A program made the position numbers and the translations under genes. A stretch of 31,722 nt of DNA. It comes from DATLAN01 sp035527455. GTDB taxonomy: Bacteria; Planctomycetota; Planctomycetia; Pirellulales; Thermoguttaceae. The stretch's first letter is position 1. Each line of letters starts with the position of its first letter. A model generated the notes under the pieces. The model made no database searches and had not been told where the DNA came from. It worked only from the letters and a program-made list of their open reading frames with translations. Below, piece by piece: positions 8,712 through 17,081 of this stretch. The DNA is taken from positions 1-31,722 of the forward strand of contig DATLAN010000070.1 in NCBI GenBank assembly GCA_035527455.1. Reading direction: 5' to 3'.

Positions 8712-10364
8712 TTACTCCATCTCCGGGACGTGCCGCCGGATTTCTTCCGTAGTATCGCTGACTCGAATCTTGAACACCCAGGAGTAATCGCCCGGTAACG
8801 GATCGGGCAGTTCGTCGATCACTAGATCGCCGTTCTCCTGGTGCCAGGCCAGATTCTTGTCGCTCCCGAGCATCCGGATGCTGGAGTCCGGCACAGGTGT
8901 CACGGCGGGAATGACCGCGGGAGCGACCGGCTTCGCCAGGTCGATCGCGTAGAGGAAACCTGCCTTCCGGGTGAATCGCAAGGTGCCCGCCGAGCAGGGA
9001 ATCCGACAATCCGCGCCGTGCAACGCTTCTTTGTTCACGCGCATCCACTCGCCCAGCTTCCTCAGGATTCCGATTTGCGAATCCGGAAAGGTGCCGTCCG
9101 CTCTTGGGGCTACGCCCAGCAGAGTGACGCCATTCTTGCTCTTTACGTCCACCATTCCATCCACCAACGCATTGACGCTGTCCTCTATCTGGGCAGGCGT
9201 CTTGTCTTCGTTGCCCGCTACGTATGAATAGCCGAATCCCGGAACCGGCGTAGTGGCCTGCCGTCTATCCGGGAAGGGCGTCCTTGGAATCACTGCGGGG
9301 AAATGCTGCTCCACGTTTTGTACGGAGCACGAGAGTGGGATCACCCGGCTGATCATGACCTCTTTACCCCACATTTCTGACGGAGAATATGGGTGACGGC
9401 CGCTATAACCGCGTGTCACCACGACTTCCTTGCCCCAATTCCGGGCCGAGTTGAAGTAATGCGCAAGCATCTTTTGGAGACGCTCTTGGCCCAAGCTGGT
9501 GCACGTGCCTCCGTCGATCTGAAGTTGATCCGGGCGGTACTTGTCGATGACCTCGATGAACTTGTTGTAGCCTTCTTCCCGGAAGGCTTCGGGAACGGCG
9601 TCCTCAACGGGATCCTTCGGGCGGTTGATGAGGCCGTAGGTGCTCAACTTGGGATCCGCCGGCTCGTGTATCGGGCCGTACAGACCCGAGAGTCGAGGAT
9701 CATTGACCCCGACGCCCTTGGGACACAGTCTTCTGCCGTCGTCGTAAAAATCCCACTTGAGATTGTGGAATGTCGTGACGACCTTCATGCCACGATTTCT
9801 GAGCGCTTCAACCATTTCCCCGACGATATCCCGATGGGGCCCCATGTCCATGGCGTTGTACGCGTCGTAATCCGTATCCCACATGGCAAAACCATCGCCG
9901 TGTTCCGCAATGGAGCCGGCGAAGTCGGCGCCCGCATTCTCGAACAACTCCGCCCAGCAGTTCGGGTCCCATTTCTCCGCCTTGAACATCGGGATGAAGT
10001 CATGGTATCCAAACTTCAATGGATCTCCGTACGTCTTGCAGTGATGCTCGTAAACGTCGTGACCTGACCTGTACATGCTTCGATAATACTTCTCGCCACC
10101 GTAGGCGGGCACTGAATAGACTCCCCAGTGAAAGTAGATTCCAAAAACGGCGTTCTCGTACCATTCCGGAGCGGCTCCGTGCTGCGCCAGCGACTCCCAG
10201 GTCGGTTCGTAGTGCCTCGTGCCAATCGCACACGCGAAGCCGTCTTGGCCGGCGGTTCCTGAGGATTTCTCGCCGGCGGCATCGCCGACTGGGCCCGCGA
10301 CAACGATCATCAGGAAGATAACGCGGGTCGTCATTCCAGGGAGTTTTCTCGCGTGTATCCTCAT
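8712..10364 (-). CDS. GH29 alpha-L-fucosidase, secreted (third GH29 of the locus)
   Basis: 550 aa. GH29 enzymes are retaining exo-alpha-L-fucosidases with a (beta/alpha)8-like barrel. Visible here: barrel opening EWYENAVFGIYFHWGVYSVP (about 67-86), EHGDGFAMWDTDYDAY (154-169), and the nucleophile position LQIDGG (D284), where most relatives read WWDGG. A short beta C-terminal domain follows (about 440-550). The ATG at 10364 lies in an ATGA overlap with the stop of the upstream PQQ gene and is preceded by AGAGGT, indicating translational coupling. It gives a signal peptide with a long basic n-region; the ATG at 10334 is an alternative. The motif differences from the other two GH29 proteins suggest a different linkage preference, which is inference. 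Confidence 0.93.
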   Translation of the reverse strand: MRIHARKLPGMTTRVIFLMIVVAGPVGDAAGEKSSGTAGQDGFACAIGTRHYEPTWESLAQHGAAPEWYENAVFGIYFHWGVYSVPAYGGEKYYRSMYRSGHDVYEHHCKTYGDPLKFGYHDFIPMFKAEKWDPNCWAELFENAGADFAGSIAEHGDGFAMWDTDYDAYNAMDMGPHRDIVGEMVEALRNRGMKVVTTFHNLKWDFYDDGRRLCPKGVGVNDPRLSGLYGPIHEPADPKLSTYGLINRPKDPVEDAVPEAFREEGYNKFIEVIDKYRPDQLQIDGGTCTSLGQERLQKMLAHYFNSARNWGKEVVVTRGYSGRHPYSPSEMWGKEVMISRVIPLSCSVQNVEQHFPAVIPRTPFPDRRQATTPVPGFGYSYVAGNEDKTPAQIEDSVNALVDGMVDVKSKNGVTLLGVAPRADGTFPDSQIGILRKLGEWMRVNKEALHGADCRIPCSAGTLRFTRKAGFLYAIDLAKPVAPAVIPAVTPVPDSSIRMLGSDKNLAWHQENGDLVIDELPDPLPGDYSWVFKIRVSDTTEEIRRHVPEME

Positions 10365-13300
10365 CGCACGACCTCTTTGCTGAGATTACCGGAAAGACAC
10401 AGAACTGCACCGTCTTGCATACTGATATATAGGCTTTCGCCTGCGGCTGCCATGCCGTCAAAGATCGGAGGCGAATCGAGAGGAAGGGTGTATTCCTCCT
10501 TGCCGCTACTTGCGTCAAAGACCTTCAGCACGCCGGCTTTTCCGTCGTAGTCGTCCTTCCTTCCCGAGAAATCATTCAGTGCCAGGCCGCCCACGTAGAG
10601 ATCCGGGCCGGCTTTGAGCATGGCCAGGGGGTGGATCTGCAAATCCACGGACCAGATCGGTTCGGGCTGCTCTCGCTGGGCGAAGTCCTTCTCATCGATG
10701 CCCAAGGGCCTCATGCTCTGACAGGACAGGTTCAGTGCATCACGCAGTCCTCCCCCGGCTTCCAGTTGTTTGACGCTCCAGGCGGTGTCCTTGTCAAAAC
10801 AGAGGAATGTCCCGAACGGCACGATGAACTGTCCGAATCCCAGGTGGCGAGGTTTCGTCATCCATTGATAGGAAGACTTCGGCAGTCCGCGAAAGTCCCC
10901 GGTCCCGAGGAACCAATGCGATCGCTCTGCTTCGGATCGATCGAGCAGGCTGGACGAGGAAAACAAGTGCGTGCCGTAGCCCTCCTGGCGGACCAGCGAT
11001 TGGTTGTACTTGACGTGCCTGAGGTAGATCGATTCCCCGTCGCTGACCAGTATGTCGGCGAGGTTTCCCTCCATGGAAAAGGCGTCGCTCTTGTCGGGTG
11101 CGTGGATGGTCTTGTAATCGCCCTTGAATCCCGCTGTCTTGGGGATCTCCGTCATTGCGCCGGCATGTTCGCTCTTCATCTCGGATTCGTATTTGACGCG
11201 ACCGGTAAAGGGGTCCAGGCCGTAAAGGCGGAGGCCTCCGTCAAGATAGGAAGACCTGCCCGAGGCAAAGTAACAAACGCCATCCTTGATCAACACGCTG
11301 CCGGATACCGGCCAGAGGGACTCCAATCGCTCTTGAACCACGGTCTGCTCGGTTCCCAGGGCAGCGTGGAAGGTCCACACGAGTTGGCCGTCCGATGCGC
11401 GAAGACAGTAGACTTTTCCGTCGGATGAACCGAAAAGGACCAGCCCGGCGAACAGCGAAGGGGGAGAGTCTACTCGGCTGCCGGTAGTGAAAGACCACGC
11501 CATTTCGCCGTTTTCCGGATTCAAGGCGAACACCTGATTCGTGCCCATCGAGGCGACGAGCAGCCTTCCCCCGGCAACCACCGGCGCCGAAAGGCGATCG
11601 GCCAGCTTCGTCTTCCACGCCGGCCTTAGGACCCGACCGAGGCCGTCGGGCGTGGCACCACTTCGCAATTCGTCCCGGCGATAGAACGGCCATTCTTCGC
11701 TCGGTGCCTTGGCCGACGCGCCGGACACGGTTCCGTAAGCCGGGCCCTTCTCCAGCCTGTTTTCGGCCGGCAGCACGTTGATTCGCCTCGTCGGCGCAAG
11801 TGCCCAGAAGCCGTACAATTTGGCTTCCATATAGCAGCAACACTGGTGGGGCGGAGCATAGAGCAGGCCGTTGCAGGGCAACATTCCGTACTGGCAGAGG
11901 CCCCGAACCCAGTTGTTTCGCGAATGATCATCCGCTGCCATGTCAATGAACTCCGCACCGCGTTTCGACATGATGATGAAACGACTCGTCGCTTTGTTGC
12001 GGTAGCAGCGGTGGTGGTGCGTCGCGGTCAGCAGCGCCGCGGTCAGATCGTTTTCTCCAGCGACGGCGCCCGTTTTCAAGTCCCGGCTTCGGGTGAAAGT
12101 CTCTCCTATCCAGACTTGCCCGTCGTTGACCAGGACGTCAACCGGCGACAGGAAAGTAGGCATTACGTCCGTTTGCCACAACATTTCGCCGGAGTCCGCC
12201 GAGATGGCGTGCAGAGTTTGTCCGTTGGTGGAAAGGACGACGCCGTCGACGACGACCAGAGTGGCGACCGACCAGCCATACCGCCGCTCCACGCCATGCG
12301 GCCCCGGCTTGTTCTCGGACATGTCCGGTTTCCTGGTCTCGACGTCCCATCGCGCCAGTCCGGTATCTCGATCGAGGCAGACTACGCGGTCGGCCTGTTG
12401 GAAGTACACGGAATCGCCGGACGCGGCGAGCGTAAGAGGCGTAATGCTGTCCGTCCCTTTCTTGGGCCACTGCCAGAGCAGGGTCCCCGTGTTCGGTTCG
12501 ACCGCCTGGATCGATTTCGACTCTGCAACGGCAAGAGGCAGGGGACTCCGGCCCAGTTTTGCGTCATAAGCCTGTTCGGTCTTCTCCGCCGCAGTAACCG
12601 CCAGAAGCGTGCCGTCGTGTACGATCAGTTCTTCGGTTCTTTCGGTTCCCTCCAGAACTCGAATAACCCGCCCCGTGGCGGCGTCGAGAACGGTTACCGG
12701 GCCGTCCAGGCCAAGCACGGCGTACACGTTTTCCTTATCCGCCACCAGGAGTCTCTGGACCTGAACCGGCCCGCTTCGGAATCCCCTTTGGAAATCGGTC
12801 CACGTGGCGATCGGGCTTTCCCAGAGCAGTTTCCCGTTGAACGCGTCGCGAGCCACGAGGTTCCAGTCCGGCGGATTGGTGGTAGATCCTTGCCACACCT
12901 TATCCATAATGAAGAAGAGTCTTCCGCCCGCCGAGACCGGGGCTTGGACGCTTGCCAGCATGCCGTGGTGCCTTATCCAAAGCGGATCGGCCAGCCATTG
13001 CATGTGGCGCGGCGGCCCCACGACGGAATCGGCCGCCACGGCGTTGTTGTCCGGGCCGTGCAGAAAGTGCGTCCACTCGTCAATTTCGCTCGGCCGGGCT
13101 TTGACGGTCTTCTTTCCGTCGATGTAGACGACGCCCAGAGGCGCGAGCACGCGCATCATCTCGTCCATCGAGACCTCGGCCGGGTCGTCTACAACCAGCA
13201 GATTCACCAGGTTGTCGACATAAGGAAGGTGGATGCCGTCATAGGTGTCGACCGATACCCTTCCGTATCGGCCGAGCGACCGGATGTGTCTCCGGGCTCG

Positions 13301-13498
13301 TTCCACGTTGCTCGTGCTCGCGTCCAGGCCCTGAACCAGGAAACTTTCGTTCTTTCCCAGGGATGCCGTCAGCGTGCCGTCTCCGCAGCCAAGATGGACC
13401 ACCAGCCCGCCCTTGATTTGGCACTGGTCAAGTATGTCCTGCCCCGCATCGGCAGATGCCAATGACGTGATTGCGCCCAAGACGCAGAACAGCATCAC
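10361..13498 (-). CDS. Secreted methyltransferase-like / PQQ beta-propeller fusion protein
   Basis: 1045 aa from a GTG at 13498 with AAGGAG 7 nt upstream; the ATG directly after it at 13495 is equally possible. A short signal peptide (LFCVLGAITSLASA) is followed by a class I SAM-methyltransferase-like domain at ~20-145 (motif I HLGCGDGTLT at 35-44, GLDAS at 57-61, LPYVDNLVNLLVVDD near 91-105). A WTHFLHGPDNN linker follows, then many quinoprotein-type blades to the C-terminus (GKLLWESP, SGEMLWQTD, NGEMAWSFTTG, DGQLVWTFHA). The gene overlaps both GH29 neighbours by 4 nt, so it is built into the fucosidase operon. A methyltransferase fold on an exported protein is odd because SAM is cytoplasmic; it may be a non-catalytic fold. 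Its function is unknown. Confidence 0.88.
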   Translation of the reverse strand: MMLFCVLGAITSLASADAGQDILDQCQIKGGLVVHLGCGDGTLTASLGKNESFLVQGLDASTSNVERARRHIRSLGRYGRVSVDTYDGIHLPYVDNLVNLLVVDDPAEVSMDEMMRVLAPLGVVYIDGKKTVKARPSEIDEWTHFLHGPDNNAVAADSVVGPPRHMQWLADPLWIRHHGMLASVQAPVSAGGRLFFIMDKVWQGSTTNPPDWNLVARDAFNGKLLWESPIATWTDFQRGFRSGPVQVQRLLVADKENVYAVLGLDGPVTVLDAATGRVIRVLEGTERTEELIVHDGTLLAVTAAEKTEQAYDAKLGRSPLPLAVAESKSIQAVEPNTGTLLWQWPKKGTDSITPLTLAASGDSVYFQQADRVVCLDRDTGLARWDVETRKPDMSENKPGPHGVERRYGWSVATLVVVDGVVLSTNGQTLHAISADSGEMLWQTDVMPTFLSPVDVLVNDGQVWIGETFTRSRDLKTGAVAGENDLTAALLTATHHHRCYRNKATSRFIIMSKRGAEFIDMAADDHSRNNWVRGLCQYGMLPCNGLLYAPPHQCCCYMEAKLYGFWALAPTRRINVLPAENRLEKGPAYGTVSGASAKAPSEEWPFYRRDELRSGATPDGLGRVLRPAWKTKLADRLSAPVVAGGRLLVASMGTNQVFALNPENGEMAWSFTTGSRVDSPPSLFAGLVLFGSSDGKVYCLRASDGQLVWTFHAALGTEQTVVQERLESLWPVSGSVLIKDGVCYFASGRSSYLDGGLRLYGLDPFTGRVKYESEMKSEHAGAMTEIPKTAGFKGDYKTIHAPDKSDAFSMEGNLADILVSDGESIYLRHVKYNQSLVRQEGYGTHLFSSSSLLDRSEAERSHWFLGTGDFRGLPKSSYQWMTKPRHLGFGQFIVPFGTFLCFDKDTAWSVKQLEAGGGLRDALNLSCQSMRPLGIDEKDFAQREQPEPIWSVDLQIHPLAMLKAGPDLYVGGLALNDFSGRKDDYDGKAGVLKVFDASSGKEEYTLPLDSPPIFDGMAAAGESLYISMQDGAVLCLSGNLSKEVVR

Positions 13499-15351
13499 GA
13501 CGAGTCTCCTTCACGGTAGGCGTTCACCATGTTGATGTTGATCTTCCCTCGCCATCGCGCGAAGTCGATGCGTATGGCGTCGGCCAAATGCGCCTCCTCC
13601 AGGACCAGACCAAAAGTGTTGCCGATGCCGTTGCCGGCGTGGACCTTTTTCCAAAGGCCGTCCGCCCGGAGGCTGATGGTGAATGCCTCGACCGTGCTGT
13701 CGGCGCCGTATCGGCCTTCCTGGATCTGGATCTGACTGACCGGCACGGCGTCTGGAAATGCGATTTCCAGCCATGGGGCCTGATCTTTCGAACTCGGCGC
13801 CCAGACCGAAGGGAGGAACGTTCCTTCATGGAATTCGGTGGCATCCCGAGCGATTACGGCCAAAGCGGGAGTCGCGTCGCTTCCTTGGCTGCTGGCCGTG
13901 GTTGCGGCGCCGATCGTCAAGCTTTCGCCAACGCTCGATATGACCGGAATGTCCATCGCCGGTATGTCGAGTTTCAACGCGACAATTGTGTCGAACTCGT
14001 GAACCACGTCGGCGGGCCGGCTGTTCTTGTTGTCATTGCTCAGCACGATGGTAAGCCTGCCGTCCTCCTGCGTTACGGCGGCGCTGCCGCCGGTCAAGAC
14101 GCGCGAGGAGACCACTTTGGCCGGCAGGTCGGGCAGGGTCAAGATACCGTTCCAGGTGCCAAGCACATGAAGGTAGACCGTGTTGCCGTTCTTGCTGCGC
14201 GTGGCGCAACCCCAAGGCCCGGGCGTGTAGGGTCCGCCCCGCGTGGCGTAGATGCTCTCACCGTATTGTTTCAACCAGGCGCCCATCTGGAGATATCGCT
14301 CAACATGCCGCGGATTGATCGTACCGTCCGGTGCCGGGCCGGTGTTCAACAGCAAATTTCCCCCGTTGCCCGCACAGCGGACCAGGAGCCCCACGGCATT
14401 GGCAAGGTTCAGCGGTTTGCTGTCGCCCGAATAACCCCATCCGCCGCCGATCTTCGTGCAGGTCTCCCACGGTCGATTCACTTGGAACCGGCCGATCTGG
14501 CCTTCCGGACCGTCGAAGTCGCCGAAACGCCAATGTCGCGGGGCACAGCGGTGATTGGAGACCAGGTGCGGCTGGAGTTTGCGGAGCTTGTTCAGAAGTC
14601 CCGGTGTATCCCACATGTCGGGATGGTTGCCGAGGCCGTCCCACCAGATGCCGTCGATGTGCCCGTAGTTCGTGTACAGCTCGATAAGTTGCGGATGAAG
14701 ATACTCGTCGCGAAAACGCGCGAATTCCGGGCTATCAACCGGTACGGCGTATCTCGGTTCGTGCCAATCGGGCTGAGAGTAGTACCAGAACAGCTTGACC
14801 TGGTGCCGATGACACGCCTCGGCCAGTTCCTTGCAGATATCCCTCTTGAACGGCGTACTCATGATGTCGTAGTCCGTGACTGCCGAGTCGAACATGCAGA
14901 AGCCTTGATGATGCTTGGCCGTGAACACGAAATAGCGGGCCCCGGCGTCCTTGATCATCTTGACGAAGGCATCCGCGTCGAACTTGACCGGATTGAACGT
15001 CTTGTAGAGGTTGTCGTACGTTTCGGCGGGAATGCCCCGTGTCACGGTGCCGTCGGAGGGGTGATGTGGACGACTGCCCATGCGGCTCCAGCTCACGGCC
15101 CCGGTCATCTGACACGACGGATCCCAGTGCATGAACACGCCGAATTTGTCGTCTTGCCACTCTTCAAGATATTTGGGGTCGGCATAGATCGTCGCCGCAA
15201 GCTCGGGCGACAGATTGCTCACATAGTCCGCGTGTTCCGTGGGCGGGACATACGGCTCGGTGACTCCGTCGTCGTCGTAGTCCGCGCCCGCCGATTGCGT
15301 GACGAGCGGACACGTAAGCAAAAAAAGCGATATTGCAGTCAGTTTGCGCAT
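13495..15351 (-). CDS. GH29 alpha-L-fucosidase with discoidin-like C-terminal domain, secreted (second GH29)
   Basis: 618 aa. Signal peptide MRKLTAISLFLLTCPLVTQSAGA. The GH29 catalytic domain spans ~60-400: GVFMHWDPSCQ (71-81), TAKHHQGFCMFDSAVTDYD (144-162), and GIWWDG with the expected nucleophile D238. A small beta domain follows, then an F5/8-type or CBM32-like discoidin domain in the last ~150 residues (QAPWLEIAFPDAVPVSQIQIQEGRYG and IRIDFARW). It would hydrolyse terminal alpha-L-fucose, with the discoidin domain probably gripping the glycan. The start overlaps the end of the sulfatase gene by 13 nt and lacks a strong ribosome binding site, which points to translational coupling. The stop overlaps the following GTG/ATG start. 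Confidence 0.94.
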   Translation of the reverse strand: MRKLTAISLFLLTCPLVTQSAGADYDDDGVTEPYVPPTEHADYVSNLSPELAATIYADPKYLEEWQDDKFGVFMHWDPSCQMTGAVSWSRMGSRPHHPSDGTVTRGIPAETYDNLYKTFNPVKFDADAFVKMIKDAGARYFVFTAKHHQGFCMFDSAVTDYDIMSTPFKRDICKELAEACHRHQVKLFWYYSQPDWHEPRYAVPVDSPEFARFRDEYLHPQLIELYTNYGHIDGIWWDGLGNHPDMWDTPGLLNKLRKLQPHLVSNHRCAPRHWRFGDFDGPEGQIGRFQVNRPWETCTKIGGGWGYSGDSKPLNLANAVGLLVRCAGNGGNLLLNTGPAPDGTINPRHVERYLQMGAWLKQYGESIYATRGGPYTPGPWGCATRSKNGNTVYLHVLGTWNGILTLPDLPAKVVSSRVLTGGSAAVTQEDGRLTIVLSNDNKNSRPADVVHEFDTIVALKLDIPAMDIPVISSVGESLTIGAATTASSQGSDATPALAVIARDATEFHEGTFLPSVWAPSSKDQAPWLEIAFPDAVPVSQIQIQEGRYGADSTVEAFTISLRADGLWKKVHAGNGIGNTFGLVLEEAHLADAIRIDFARWRGKININMVNAYREGDSS

Positions 15352-16991
15352 GGTTTGGGGCCTTCGGGTTGGTTGGGGAGTTTTTCAATGGTAAGGGACG
15401 GCGATTTCGTCTTTCCGTCGTAAGAGACCTCGACGAACTTCTTGCCGGCCTCGATTGGCAGCTTCATGGGGAACGTGCCCTCGTACATGTCGTCGCCTAT
15501 CTTCAGGTACCCCCGGCGGCCCTTCACTGAAGAAGGTTTGAGCGGATCGCCGGCACCGCCGAATACATAAGTTCCCGTTTCGGCGAACTCAACGGCGAAA
15601 TAGTAGTCCTTTGTCTTTTCCTTTTGCTCGTTCAGTCCGGAGTAGACGTGCCGCAAAACGGTGGGGTTCTCGTGCTTGGTTCCGACAACGACGTAGTAAT
15701 GTGGTTTGAAATCGGCTAGGACGTCCTGCCACCAGTCCGCCCAGGCTTTTCGGGCCGCCGTTTCCAGCTCGGGGGAGCCGGCCTTGGCGATCCCCTCGCG
15801 GAAGCAGACGACATTCCCATCGGGCAGATACACATTAGTATAATCCAGCGGCCGGAGGATCTCCTCGCGAGTCCCGTTCCTCGACTGGTGGTCTTGGATG
15901 TAGACTCTTCCCTTGGGCGGCATCCTATCCGGATGCATGAAGCCGTAAGCACTGCGTCCGTCGAAGTCGACGTTCTCGGCCTGAGGAATGCCGCACATGT
16001 CCAACAAGGTCGGAGCGATGTCGATATTGGCGACCAACGCGGTGGCATCCTCGTCGGTTTTCAGCCCGCCGCCCGGCCAGTGGATAATGGCCGGAGTATT
16101 GCTGGCATACGCCTTCCGGTCCCCTCTCATGAAGAACGAAGGCGATTTGTAGCCGGCGCCGTCCGAAGTATAGACGAGGATCGTGTTCTCGCTCAAGCCA
16201 AGTTCGTCGAGCAGTTGCAGCAAACGCCCGATGTTCTGGTCGATCGATTCCATCTCCGCCGCCAATTCGGCGAAGTTGTACTTGGTTGCTTCGTCCGGAA
16301 AGTACCTGTCCACGTCCGTTCCGAGCGAGTCCATCTTCTCTCGGTATTTCCTCGAAAGCGCCTCGGGCCCGAAGTTCCCGCCGTGCGTGGCCCAGGTCGC
16401 CAGGTAGGCCATGAACGGCTTGTCCTGGTTCGTTGCGATGAATTTGCGCAACTCGCTGAACCAGACGTCGATTCGATAGCCCTCGAAGGGCTCCCATTGT
16501 CCATTGTGTCGCAAGACGTGTTGCGACCCGGTTTTCGAAAGCTCGCCTTGGAAGAACGTCACCACCTCGCCGAATCCACGGTCTTCCGGCCGGTACGGAT
16601 AGTTGCCTCCGACGTGCCACTTGCCGTACTGGGCCGTCTTGTAGCCCGCGTCTTGAAATAGATTGGCGATTGTCGGGACCGCGACGTCCCCCATGATGTT
16701 TCTTCCATCCGGTGTTTGGATGTGTCCGCTGCGGATGTGATATCGACCGGTCAACAACGCGGTGCGCGACGGGCCACAGCGCGAGGCGCAATGGTAGTTT
16801 TCCAGATAGACGCCCTCGCGAGCGAGTCGATCGATGTTCGGCGTTTCGAGGAACGTGTTGCCGGCGAACCCCAAGACACTGGCATCGTGGTTGTCGATGG
16901 TGATGATGATGACGTTCGGGCGCGCCTTCGCGCCGGCATCCTCGGCCGCGCCGATCGAGCAGCACATCAGCGAAATCAATGACAGCGACAT
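15339..16991 (-). CDS. S1 family sulfatase (formylglycine type), secreted, with atypical metal ligands
   Basis: 550 aa. An AAAGGGAGG lies 7 nt before the ATG, and a signal peptide follows (MSLSLISLMCCSIGAA). The alkaline-phosphatase-like sulfatase domain shows IIITIDNHDASVLG (28-41), the C-x-P-S-R modification motif CGPSR (C72-R76) in a typical CxPSRxxLLTGRY context, GKWHVGG (K124, H126) and ATHGG (H203). C72 would become formylglycine and attack the sulfate ester. Two metal positions look unusual: the leading Asp-Asp reads D33-N34 and the usual D-N-G reads D277-G278. It is first in a tightly overlapping run with the second GH29, so it probably removes sulfate from fucosyl residues before hydrolysis. 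The substrate is inference from context. Confidence 0.92.
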   Translation of the reverse strand: MSLSLISLMCCSIGAAEDAGAKARPNVIIITIDNHDASVLGFAGNTFLETPNIDRLAREGVYLENYHCASRCGPSRTALLTGRYHIRSGHIQTPDGRNIMGDVAVPTIANLFQDAGYKTAQYGKWHVGGNYPYRPEDRGFGEVVTFFQGELSKTGSQHVLRHNGQWEPFEGYRIDVWFSELRKFIATNQDKPFMAYLATWATHGGNFGPEALSRKYREKMDSLGTDVDRYFPDEATKYNFAELAAEMESIDQNIGRLLQLLDELGLSENTILVYTSDGAGYKSPSFFMRGDRKAYASNTPAIIHWPGGGLKTDEDATALVANIDIAPTLLDMCGIPQAENVDFDGRSAYGFMHPDRMPPKGRVYIQDHQSRNGTREEILRPLDYTNVYLPDGNVVCFREGIAKAGSPELETAARKAWADWWQDVLADFKPHYYVVVGTKHENPTVLRHVYSGLNEQKEKTKDYYFAVEFAETGTYVFGGAGDPLKPSSVKGRRGYLKIGDDMYEGTFPMKLPIEAGKKFVEVSYDGKTKSPSLTIEKLPNQPEGPKPCAN

Positions 16992-16998
16992 CAGGTAA

Positions 16999-17007
16999 CC
17001 TCCCTTT
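16999..17007 (-). promoter_or_regulatory. Strong ribosome binding site for the sulfatase
   Basis: AAAGGGAGG on the minus strand with 7-nt spacing to the ATG at 16991. It is one of the strongest sites in the window and lies in the 90-nt gap after the first GH29 gene. Confidence 0.65.
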
Positions 17008-17081
17008 GCTCGGACGAACGGGACGGTGAAGGACAGCCTATATTAGCATGTCGCGACCATCCCGTTCAACTCCCTTGCTGT

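Noticed and set aside
11846..13465. Plus-strand open frame of 539 codons opposite the methyltransferase-PQQ gene
   Set aside because: Shadow of the propeller repeats; no recognisable protein signature.
13471..15423. Long plus-strand open frame of 650 codons opposite the second GH29 gene
   Set aside because: It lies antisense to a clear GH29 gene with signal peptide and nucleophile motif; the plus-strand translation is Arg/Val/Asp-rich with no domain.
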